39,781 nt of DNA. Origin: Planctomycetota bacterium (GTDB lineage: Bacteria; Planctomycetota; MHYJ01; WSZJ01). Location of the stretch: contig WSZJ01000013.1 in the NCBI GenBank assembly GCA_009773755.1, positions 1-39,781 on the forward strand. The letters run 5' to 3'. The first letter of the stretch is position 1, and every line of letters begins with the position of its first letter. Of the stretch, positions 33,635 to 39,781 are shown piece by piece. The position numbers and the translations under genes were made by a program. Below the pieces are notes generated by a model, which was not told where the DNA came from, ran no database searches, and saw nothing but the letters and a program-made list of their open reading frames with translations.

Positions 33635-33997
33635 ATGGACATGAATCGGCGTGACTTCAGCAAGATGGTGATCGCGGCGGTCGGCGGAATCGTTGCGGGC
33701 GGCGGCCTTGTCGGCTGCGGCGGCGACGGGGACAAGGACGGCGGCAAGAAAGACCACATGTGCGCCGGGAAGAACGACTGCAAGGGAATGGGTGGTTGCA
33801 AGACGACGGCCAATGCCTGCGCAGGCAAGAACGAGTGCAAGGGCAAGGGCGGTTGCGCTTCGACCGCGATGAAGCACGACTGCAAGGGCAAGAACGCGTG
33901 CAAGGGCCAGGGCGGCTGCAAGTCGGGCGATGCGGGCTGCTCCGGGAAGAACACCTGCAAGAGCAAGGGTGGTTGCGCGGTTCCGGGCAAGCACTAA
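33635..33997 (+). CDS. bufA: BufA-like cysteine-rich lipoprotein (bufferin-type)
   Basis: 120 residues from ATG 33635, placed five bases after a perfect GGAGGTGA site. The N-terminus has a Tat-like motif (NRRDFSK) and a hydrophobic stretch ending in a lipobox (GLVGC, Cys28). The mature part is four repeats of C-x5-C-x5-C at Cys 43/49/55, 62/68/74, 83/89/95 and 102/108/114, each of the form C-x-GKN-x-C-K-x2-GGC. Bufferins of the BufA2 type carry comparable CKGxG cysteine repeats and are modified by BufB/BufC to bind copper. The BufB and BufC genes follow directly, behind a terminator. A lipid anchor and a Tat signal are unusual for a bufferin. Twelve cysteines in the mature domain remain for modification or metal binding. 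Confidence 0.8.
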   Translation: MDMNRRDFSKMVIAAVGGIVAGGGLVGCGGDGDKDGGKKDHMCAGKNDCKGMGGCKTTANACAGKNECKGKGGCASTAMKHDCKGKNACKGQGGCKSGDAGCSGKNTCKSKGGCAVPGKH

Positions 33998-34003
33998 GCG
34001 GAC

Positions 34004-34045
34004 GGGGCCCGGCGGGGGAGTGAACCTGCCGGGCTCCTTTTTTTT
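34004..34045 (+). terminator. Terminator/attenuator between bufA and bufB
   Basis: GGGGCCCGGC (34004-34013) pairs with GCCGGGCTCC (34028-34037) with one G-U, followed by eight T. Partial termination here would give much more precursor than processing enzymes. Confidence 0.85.
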
Positions 34046-34064
34046 CGCCTCAGGGGGTTTGCGC

Positions 34065-34922
34065 GTGATCGTCCCGAACAAATGGGGATTCCCGGACCTC
34101 GGCCTCGGTGTCGGGCTGAGAACGGTGCACTACGATTACATCCTCAAAAAGCGCCCGCGGGTCGACTGGTTCGAGATCCTGTCCGAGAACTACCTCGACA
34201 CGGACGGGCGGCCGATGCGGATCCTCGAGCAGGTCGCCGAGCGGTACCCCGTTGCGCTCCATGGCGTCTCACTGTCGATCGGCAGCACCGACCCCCTGGA
34301 CTTCGAATACCTGAAGAAGCTCAAGCGCCTTGCGGAGAAGGTGCAGGCTCACTGGCTGGGCGACCACGTCTGCTGGACCGGCGTCGCGGGTCGTAACGGG
34401 CACGACCTGCTGCCGGTGCCGCTCAACGAGGAAACGCTCAGGCACATCGTGAAGCGGATCCGGACCGTGCAGGACTATCTCGAACGGCCGTTGATCCTCG
34501 AGAACGCCTCCACGTACGTCACCTTTGCCAACAGCACGATGCCGGAGCAGGAGTTCATCGCGCGGATGGCCGAAGAAGCGGACTGCGGGCTGCTGCTGGA
34601 CGTGAACAACGTGTACGTGAGCTGCCGCAACCACGACTGGGATCCGTGGGCGTACCTCGACGGGATCCCGTACCACCGCGTGACGCAGATCCATCTGGCC
34701 GGGCACACCGACAACGGGACGCACTGCATCGACACGCACAACGCCCGGGTGGTCGACGAGGTGTGGAAATACTACGCCGAAGTGCACCGACGCACCGGCG
34801 GCCGGGCTACGCTCCTGGAGTGGGACGCGGACATTCCGGCTTTTCCCGAAGTTCACGCCGAGGTGCTGAAGGCGAAGAAATTCCGTCGCGAGGCGATGAA
34901 GCGTGAGCGCGCGGCGCGATAA
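34065..34922 (+). CDS. bufB: DUF692 iron enzyme, BufB (MbnB-like) maturase
   Basis: 285 residues from GTG 34065 (AGGGGG seven bases upstream). TIM-barrel DUF692 motifs: GLGVGLRTVHYDYIL, FEILSENYLD, ALHGVSLSIGS, WLGDHVCWTG, LILENASTYV, GLLLDVNNVYVS, IHLAGHTDNG and LLEWDADIP, which supply the His, Asp, Glu and Asn ligands of the multi-iron centre. In bufferin and methanobactin pathways such enzymes convert cysteines of the precursor to oxazolone/thioamide or thiooxazole groups. The cysteine-rich gene just upstream is the obvious substrate. It overlaps bufC by 20 bases. Confidence 0.9.
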   Translation: MIVPNKWGFPDLGLGVGLRTVHYDYILKKRPRVDWFEILSENYLDTDGRPMRILEQVAERYPVALHGVSLSIGSTDPLDFEYLKKLKRLAEKVQAHWLGDHVCWTGVAGRNGHDLLPVPLNEETLRHIVKRIRTVQDYLERPLILENASTYVTFANSTMPEQEFIARMAEEADCGLLLDVNNVYVSCRNHDWDPWAYLDGIPYHRVTQIHLAGHTDNGTHCIDTHNARVVDEVWKYYAEVHRRTGGRATLLEWDADIPAFPEVHAEVLKAKKFRREAMKRERAAR

Positions 34923-35907
34923 ACACGATGCCGGCCGCAAGATCCGGGGCGCGGCGCCGCGGCGCGGCCGTGGATCGGAGGCGGCGCCCGCGCGCATCGA
35001 AGGCCTGGTTTTCGCAGGCCACGCCGGCGGGCTTCCAAAAGTCGAGTCGACCCGGCCGCGGGCGCCCCTGCGGGCCGGACTGGAAGCCGTCGAGAACTGG
35101 ATGCAGGCCGTGATAACGAACGCAGGCGGCCTCGGCGATGGCGAGCGCTCCGCCGATGCGCGCCGTCACATCGACCGCGGCGCCGGAACGATCGAGCAGG
35201 TCATCCTTCCTTCGCGCAACCAGTCGTCGCGCGAGCGCCTCCAGATCTACGCGAACGCGTATTTCTGGCGCCTCATCGACATCCTCGGCGAGGAGTACCC
35301 CACCGTCCGCCAGACGGCCGGGCCCCGGCAATTCCCGCGCCTCGCCGTCGAATACCTGAAGGCCCATCCTTCCCGCAGCTACAGCCTGAATTTTCTCAGC
35401 GTGAAATTTCCTGAGTTCGTGCGAAGCGGCGCGACGCGCCTTCCGCGGCGTGAGTTTCTTGCGGACATCGCGACGGTCGAGCGATCGATGGAAGACGTCT
35501 TCGACGCCCCCGACGTCAAGCCGCTCACGCCGAAAGAGTGGAAGAGAATTCCGATGTCGGCCTGGATGTCGAAGCGGCTGAGAATGACGCCCGCGATGCG
35601 GCTGCTCGAGCTCCGCTACCCGGTGAACGAATACATCTCCGACGTGCGAGAAGGAAGGAAGGTGGAATTTCCGCGGAAAGCAGAACAGCGGCTCATCATC
35701 TTCCGCCGGAATTTCTCGGTCTGGCGCGCGCCGCTCACGCCGATCCGCTTCAAGCTCCTCTCTGCGCTCCAGTCGGGAGCGACGTTGCCCGAGGCCTTCG
35801 CCGCCTGCGCAGCCCTGAAGGGCTTCGACGCGGAAAAGTTCACGGGGGCGCTCAAGGAGTGGTTTCAGGGCTGGGCGTCGGACGGACTTTTCTGCGGCGT
35901 GGAATGA
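34903..35907 (+). CDS. bufC: DUF2063 protein, BufC-type partner
   Basis: 334 residues from GTG 34903, overlapping bufB. The first 65 residues are Arg/Gly-rich and weakly conserved-looking. The HvfC/BufC region follows: VENWMQAVITNAGG, SSRERLQIYANAYFWRLIDILGEEYPTVRQTAG, FLSVKFPEFVRSG, FLADIATVERSMEDVFDA. BufC/MbnC proteins bind the precursor peptide and dock it on the DUF692 enzyme; that role is known for the family. The C-terminal third (FRRNFSVWRAPL ... GFDAEKFTGALKEWF) resembles a winged-helix or RRE-like fold. Confidence 0.88.
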   Translation: MSARRDKHDAGRKIRGAAPRRGRGSEAAPARIEGLVFAGHAGGLPKVESTRPRAPLRAGLEAVENWMQAVITNAGGLGDGERSADARRHIDRGAGTIEQVILPSRNQSSRERLQIYANAYFWRLIDILGEEYPTVRQTAGPRQFPRLAVEYLKAHPSRSYSLNFLSVKFPEFVRSGATRLPRREFLADIATVERSMEDVFDAPDVKPLTPKEWKRIPMSAWMSKRLRMTPAMRLLELRYPVNEYISDVREGRKVEFPRKAEQRLIIFRRNFSVWRAPLTPIRFKLLSALQSGATLPEAFAACAALKGFDAEKFTGALKEWFQGWASDGLFCGVE

Positions 35908-35942
35908 GGCATCCGCTGTTCTTCCTGGAGCGTAATGACGAC

Positions 35943-37706
35943 ATGAAGAGACTCCTGGTTTCCCTGGCCACCGTGATGCTTGCGGCGTGCTCCGCCATCG
36001 ACAAATCCGGCAGCACGCACGCCGCGATTTCCTGGCAACCCTGGTCCGACGCCGCCTTCGAAGCGGCGAAGCGCGAGCGCAAGCTCGTTCTGCTCGACCT
36101 CGGCGCTGTCTGGTGCCACTGGTGCCACGTCATGGACCGCGAGACCTACGGCGACCCGGAAGTCGCGAAATACGTGGGCGAGCATTTCATTGCCATCCAC
36201 GTCAACCAGGACGAGCGCCCCGACCTCGCGAACCGCTACGAGGACTACGGCTGGCCGGCGACGATACTCTTCGCGGCGGACGGAACCGAGCTCGGGAAAT
36301 TCCGCGGATTCATGCCGCCGAAACGGCTGCTGGCGTTGTTCGGAGCGTTCGTGGCTGATCCGACGCCGGGGCCGTCGGCCCTGGGCCGCGAGCCGGTCGC
36401 TGCAGCGGACGCAATTCTCCCGCGAGACCTGGACAACGGTCTGCACGGCGCGTGGGAAGCGGCCTACGACAGGAAGGAACAGGGTTGGGGCAGCGTGCTC
36501 AAGTACCTCGACCCCGACTGCGTCGAGCTCGCGATGGCCGAGGGGCGCGACGACATGGCGCGAGGAACGCTCGACGCGATGCTGCAGCTGATCGACCCGG
36601 TCTGGGGCGGGGTCTACCAGTATTCGCACGGCGGCGTGTGGACCAACCCTCACTTCGAGAAAATAATGTCGTTCCAGGCAGAGGACATGCGGATTTACGC
36701 GCTGGCGCACCGCGTGTACGGCGACGAGAAGTACCTGCGCGCGGCGCGCGACATCGAGCGGTACCTGCTGGAGTTCCTGCGTTCGCCGGACGGAGCGTTC
36801 TACGCCAGTCAGGACGCCGACCTCATCCAGGGAGAGCACAGCGGGGAGTATTTCGCGCTCGCGGATGCGGGGCGGCGTGCCCGGGGGTTGCCGAGGATCG
36901 ACACACACCTTTACGCGCGCGAAAACGGCTGGGCGGTCGCCGCGCTCGCCTCGCTGTCGAGAGCCTCGGGAGATCCATCGACGTTGAAGGCCGCGGTTCA
37001 GGGAGCGACCTGGGTTCTCAAGTACCGCGGGACGCGCATCCCGATGATCGACAACGAGCCTTCCCGGACGATCGTCCGGCACGACGGCGCCGACTCGTGG
37101 GGTCAGTATCTCGCGGATGCGCTTGCCTTCGCACGCGCATGCATCGAGCTCAGCCAGGCCACAGGAGACGATTCCTGGATTTCGGTCGCCATAGGGTCGC
37201 TCTCTTCGATCAGGGAGACATTCCGTTCCACGAATGGCTACGTGACTGCAGCTTCTCTTCAGTCGCCCCTGCCGCCACTTCCCCAGGTCGATGAAAACAT
37301 CGGGATCGCCCGACTCGCCAGCCGGGTGTTTCACCTGACCGGGGACAAGCAATGGAAGGAGATGGCCGAGCACGCCATGAAGTATCTCGCGGGAGTCGCC
37401 CGTGATGCCAACGGCGTGCGCGCCGCCGGGATTCTGCTCGCGGCCCGCGAGTTCGCTTCGGAGCCCGTGAAGGTTGTCGTCGTCGGAGACCCCGGGGACC
37501 AACTCACAGAATGGCTTCTGCGCGCCGCCCGTTCCGCTCCCGCCACCTGGCTCGTTGTCAGCCGCGTCGACCCCGGCGCTTCGGCCGAGTACGTCCAGGA
37601 CGGCGGCGTCCCCACCGCCTACGTCTGTACCGACGCCGCCTGCAACGGCCCCTTCCACGACCCCGAAGCCCTCCGCAAGGCTGCCTCCCCCCCGCGCCGG
37701 CGCTGA
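35943..37706 (+). CDS. DUF255 thioredoxin-like lipoprotein (YyaL/SSP411 type)
   Basis: 587 residues from ATG 35943 with GGAG upstream; the preceding 36-base gap to bufC suggests one transcript. A signal peptide ends in a lipobox (MLAAC, Cys16). The DUF255 thioredoxin domain (about 30-145) has WCHWCHVM with CxxC at 58/61. An (alpha/alpha)6-type barrel follows (GGVYQYSHGGVWTNPHFEKIMSFQAED ... GAFYASQDADL). In many bacteria this family is cytoplasmic; here it is anchored and sits in the bufferin-like cluster, where a disulfide or metal-thiol role is plausible. Not demonstrated. Confidence 0.85.
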   Translation: MKRLLVSLATVMLAACSAIDKSGSTHAAISWQPWSDAAFEAAKRERKLVLLDLGAVWCHWCHVMDRETYGDPEVAKYVGEHFIAIHVNQDERPDLANRYEDYGWPATILFAADGTELGKFRGFMPPKRLLALFGAFVADPTPGPSALGREPVAAADAILPRDLDNGLHGAWEAAYDRKEQGWGSVLKYLDPDCVELAMAEGRDDMARGTLDAMLQLIDPVWGGVYQYSHGGVWTNPHFEKIMSFQAEDMRIYALAHRVYGDEKYLRAARDIERYLLEFLRSPDGAFYASQDADLIQGEHSGEYFALADAGRRARGLPRIDTHLYARENGWAVAALASLSRASGDPSTLKAAVQGATWVLKYRGTRIPMIDNEPSRTIVRHDGADSWGQYLADALAFARACIELSQATGDDSWISVAIGSLSSIRETFRSTNGYVTAASLQSPLPPLPQVDENIGIARLASRVFHLTGDKQWKEMAEHAMKYLAGVARDANGVRAAGILLAAREFASEPVKVVVVGDPGDQLTEWLLRAARSAPATWLVVSRVDPGASAEYVQDGGVPTAYVCTDAACNGPFHDPEALRKAASPPRRR

Positions 37707-37881
37707 CTTCAGCCGCAGTCCGCGCCGATCCGATATAGTGGGTTCAAGCGCCGGGAATTCAGGACCGCCACAGTCCGTTTCAATTCCCGTCGTGCCTCTC
37801 CCGGTTCCGGAATCGCGGTCCTCACGGCCGCCGGATCGGCCCCCCGATGCGGGCCAAAGTTTCTCTAGGGGACGTTAAAAC

Positions 37882-38319
37882 ATGTTGAGAGCCCTCGTTG
37901 TGTGTTGCGCCGTCGCGTTCGGCGGCATGATCCTCGCCGGCTGTTCGGGCGAAGAGAAGCAGCAGGCCTGCGCCGATTGCGACAAGGCCGGCGCCGGAAA
38001 GATGTGCGACGCGTGCCAGAAGTCTCACGCGGCGGAGTGCGCCAAGGCGTGCGCCAAGTGCAAGGCCGCGGGCGACGGCAAGATGTGCGCCGACTGCCAG
38101 AAGTACATGCGCGACTGCGAGACGTCGAAGGCGTGCGAGATGTGCAAGAAGGAAGGCCCGGGTAAGGTGTGCTCGAAGTGCTCGGGCGACATGCACAAGG
38201 AATGTGCGGCGAAGTGCGAGAAGTGCAAAGCCGCGGGCGAAGGCAAGATGTGTGGAGAGTGCCAGAAGATGGCCCGCGCCAAGATGGACAAAGACGGCTG
38301 CGGCGACTGCTGCAAGTAG
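37882..38319 (+). CDS. Cysteine-rich lipoprotein with four CxxC-x8-CxxC repeats
   Basis: 145 residues with AGGGGA before the ATG. Lipobox LAGC (Cys21). The mature part has 22 further Cys. Four quads share C-x2-C-x8-C-x2-C spacing at Cys 30/33/42/45, 57/60/69/72, 85/88/97/100 and 112/115/124/127, with single Cys between them (53, 79, 108) and a final CGDCC. The inner eight residues are near-repeats (KAAGDGKM, KKEGPGKV, KAAGEGKM). This is a zinc-knuckle-like layout that could hold Zn, Fe, Cu or other soft metals. I do not recognise a named family. It follows the DUF255 gene after a 175-base gap. Confidence 0.8.
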   Translation: MLRALVVCCAVAFGGMILAGCSGEEKQQACADCDKAGAGKMCDACQKSHAAECAKACAKCKAAGDGKMCADCQKYMRDCETSKACEMCKKEGPGKVCSKCSGDMHKECAAKCEKCKAAGEGKMCGECQKMARAKMDKDGCGDCCK

Positions 38320-38336
38320 ATCCCGGGGAATCGAAG

Positions 38337-38370
38337 CGGCCGGCGGTTCAGTCCGCCGGCCGTTTTTTTT
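38337..38370 (+). terminator. Rho-independent terminator
   Basis: CGGCCGGCGG (38337-38346) pairs perfectly with CCGCCGGCCG (38353-38362) around TTCAGT and is followed by eight T. Confidence 0.9.
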
Positions 38371-38432
38371 CGTTCGCACGCGAGCGGCCACATTAGACTT
38401 CGCGTGTCTCAGGGGGAGACAAGGAGTTGGCC

Positions 38433-38684
38433 ATGTTGAAGTGTGCGTCAAAGGTCGCAGCCATCCTGGTGCTGGCGCTGTCGCTTCCGGGCTGCCTGTC
38501 GCTGGCGATCGGCGACAACTCAAGCCGGAAAGGCCCCGCTGAATGCACGAGCTGCGGCAAAGATCTTCACGACCAGTTGTGCGAGGGATGCCAGAAGGAC
38601 AAGTGGGACTCTGCGTGCGTCGAGTGCGCGAAGCTCGGCCAGGGGCATATGTGTCCCGCGTGCCAGGAAAAGGCAGGGAAGTAG
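38433..38684 (+). CDS. Small cysteine-rich lipoprotein with two CxxC-x8-CxxC repeats
   Basis: 83 residues from ATG 38433, six bases after AAGGAG. Signal peptide with lipobox LPGC (Cys21). Eight Cys in two quads (38/41/50/53 and 62/65/74/77), the same CxxC-x8-CxxC unit as the preceding protein. The overall sequence otherwise differs (TSCGKDLHDQLCEGC, VECAKLGQGHMCPAC). Probably a metal-binding, lipid-anchored protein, related in design to the larger neighbour. It has its own terminator. Confidence 0.75.
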   Translation: MLKCASKVAAILVLALSLPGCLSLAIGDNSSRKGPAECTSCGKDLHDQLCEGCQKDKWDSACVECAKLGQGHMCPACQEKAGK

Positions 38685-38711
38685 GTAGGGGGTAGTGGGT
38701 AGGGAGTAGTA
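38681..38711 (+). repeat. Heptanucleotide repeat beginning at the stop codon
   Basis: GTAGGTA, GGGGGTA, GTGGGTA, GGGAGTA: seven-base period, each unit ending in GTA-G, starting at the TAG stop of the small lipoprotein. Confidence 0.8.
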
Positions 38712-38745
38712 ACGGCCAAGCAACCACTCGCCGCTCGAAATGGAA

Positions 38746-38778
38746 ACGGCCTCCGGAGTTCCCGGAGGCCGTGTTTTT
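38746..38778 (+). terminator. Rho-independent terminator
   Basis: ACGGCCTCCGG and CCGGAGGCCGT form a perfect 11-bp stem around a five-base loop, followed by GTTTTTTCC on the plus strand. Confidence 0.9.
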
Positions 38779-38788
38779 TCCGCAGTTC

Positions 38789-38816
38789 CTACCCACTACC
38801 AACTACGAACTACCTA
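38789..38816 (-). repeat. Heptanucleotide repeat abutting the efp stop codon
   Basis: CTACCCA, CTACCAA, CTACGAA, CTACCTA on the plus strand; read on the minus strand it begins with the TAG stop of efp and repeats GTAG every seven bases. It is inverted relative to the array at 38681, with a terminator between them. Confidence 0.8.
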
Positions 38817-39383
38817 CTCCTTCACGCGCTCCATGTATTCGCCGGTCCTCGTGTCCACCTTGATCATCTCTCCGGGGTTCACAAACGGAGGCACCCGGAT
38901 CGTCACTCCCGTCTCCAGCGTCGCCGACTTCGACTGGTTCGTGACCGTCGCACCCTTCAGCGCCGGTTCCGTCTCGATCACGCGCAGGTTCACGTTCGTC
39001 GGCAGGTCGACGCCCACCATCTGGCCGTCGATGTACTGCATCTGGCACATCGTGTTCGGCAGCAGGAACCCCTTCTGGTCCTCGATCATCTCCAGGGGCA
39101 CGTTGTGCTCTTCGAACGAATTCTGGTCCATGAAGACGTAGTCGTTGCCGCTCTGGTACAGGTACTCCATCTCGCGGGCCTCGCTCCCGACAGTCTCAAC
39201 TTTCTCGCCTGTGCCGAAGCGCTGTTGCTTCGTCGATCCCGTCTTGATGCTCTTCATCTTGCACTGCACCATCCCGCGCCAGTTTCCGGGCGTCACGTGC
39301 GTCGTGTCCGCCACCCGGTACAGGTCGCCTTCCCACCGGAAAATCATCCCCTTGCGCAATTCCGTCACGTTGATCATGCCCAT
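38814..39383 (-). CDS. efp: Elongation factor P
   Basis: 189 residues, three domains as usual. The N-terminal loop that carries the modified Lys in E. coli (position 34, KPGKG) reads TPGNWRG here, with Asn at the modification site. The rest is standard: EYLYQSGNDYVFMDQNSFEE and VTIRVPPFVNPGEMIKVDTRTGEYMER. EF-P relieves ribosome stalling at polyproline. With no Lys or Arg at the tip, it probably works unmodified or with another chemistry. It begins one base after the ferredoxin stop. Confidence 0.96.
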   Translation of the reverse strand: MGMINVTELRKGMIFRWEGDLYRVADTTHVTPGNWRGMVQCKMKSIKTGSTKQQRFGTGEKVETVGSEAREMEYLYQSGNDYVFMDQNSFEEHNVPLEMIEDQKGFLLPNTMCQMQYIDGQMVGVDLPTNVNLRVIETEPALKGATVTNQSKSATLETGVTIRVPPFVNPGEMIKVDTRTGEYMERVKE

Positions 39384-39384
39384 G

Positions 39385-39681
39385 TCACTTCACCTCCGCC
39401 TTCGCGTACTTTTCCAGGATCGCCGGCACGTCGGCCGGCGTCACGCCCGACAGGAGCGTTCCCTCAGGATACACCACCACGTTGGGCCCCAGCTGGCAAA
39501 GCCCGAGGCAATGAGTCTTCGTCACCCGCACCTGGCCCTTGAGCCCCAGGTCGTTCACGCCCTTTTTCAGCAGGTCTGCGATCTCTTTGCCACCGCGCGG
39601 CCCGCACGATGCCTCTCCGGCCGGTCGCTCGTTCAGGCAGACCAGGATGATGCGCCGGAACGGGACCGGAGACGTGTTCAT
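39385..39681 (-). CDS. Thioredoxin-like [2Fe-2S] ferredoxin
   Basis: 98 residues from ATG 39681. The family pattern is FRRIILVCLNERPAGEASCGPRGG, then THCLGLCQLGPNVVVYPEGTLLSGVTPADVPAILEKY: four cysteines (one in each of VCLN and ASCG, then CLGLC) suit a [2Fe-2S] cluster on a thioredoxin-like fold, as in Aquifex ferredoxin or NuoE-type domains. An electron carrier with an unknown partner. Followed by efp with a one-base gap. Confidence 0.85.
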   Translation of the reverse strand: MNTSPVPFRRIILVCLNERPAGEASCGPRGGKEIADLLKKGVNDLGLKGQVRVTKTHCLGLCQLGPNVVVYPEGTLLSGVTPADVPAILEKYAKAEVK

Positions 39682-39747
39682 GGGGGGCGGGGAGTATACG
39701 TGCTGAAGCGGCGGCGGCAAGGGGGGTGTGGTGAATGCTGGAGAGCG

Positions 39748-39781
39748 AGGCTGGCGAAGGCTGGCGGAGGCTGGGGGAGGC
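39748..39781. repeat. Decanucleotide tandem repeat at the right edge
   Basis: AGGCTGGCGA, AGGCTGGCGG, AGGCTGGGGG, AGGC with a ten-base period; it continues out of the window, so its length is unknown. Confidence 0.6.

Noticed and set aside
35865..37658. 597-codon minus-strand open frame opposite the DUF255 gene
   Set aside because: Motif-free and antisense to a gene with signal peptide, CxxC and family motifs.

Overview
This is a GC-rich bacterial chromosomal window with mostly short intergenic gaps and frequent 1-4 base stop/start overlaps. Three things suggest an uncultured member of the Planctomycetota or a neighbouring lineage: a Ser/Thr kinase with a DWG magnesium motif fused to a formylglycine-enzyme-like (SUMF1) domain, an archaeo-eukaryotic release-factor-like protein, and paralogous TPR cassette genes. 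That placement is an inference from gene style, with no marker phylogeny behind it. I see no rRNA, tRNA, CRISPR array or prophage.

Left part (1-5.1 kb). Two translationally coupled TPR-family genes lie beside an IS110-family transposase, followed by a 69-base palindrome, a secreted esterase fused to a thioredoxin-like domain, a relic of the TPR cassette and a histidine-rich lipoprotein. From 5.1 to 13 kb come the kinase-SUMF1 fusion, an SOS block (lexA with a recognisable operator, an unknown gene, recA), a metallo-beta-lactamase-fold hydrolase and the release-factor-like gene.

Middle (13-29 kb). nth overlaps a two-domain rhodanese. Next is the most striking gene of the window: a rhodanese-MoeB/ThiF protein whose frame is crossed by one TGA exactly where the family has its conserved cysteine, with a SECIS-like hairpin directly downstream, so it is a probable selenoprotein. 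Then come a phosphotransferase, a thioredoxin-fold protein, queG, a lipoprotein phosphatase, superoxide dismutase, a Phd/PIN toxin-antitoxin pair, a four-gene run (split transketolase, HAD hydrolase, DUF5071), a 147-base imperfect palindrome, a secreted protein with a broken tandem copy, acetyl-CoA synthetase and endonuclease IV.

Right part (29-39.8 kb). A cyclase-fold protein, a double-FHA protein, mqnD and a second membrane Ser/Thr kinase precede a bufferin-like cluster. That cluster is a cysteine-rich Tat lipoprotein (BufA-like), a terminator, DUF692 (BufB), DUF2063 (BufC) and a DUF255 thioredoxin-like lipoprotein, followed by two further lipoproteins built from CxxC-x8-CxxC repeats. It looks like an envelope metal- or thiol-handling island. 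The window ends with efp and a thioredoxin-like [2Fe-2S] ferredoxin. Several intergenic regions carry short tandem repeats of 7, 9 or 10 bases, some starting exactly at stop codons.
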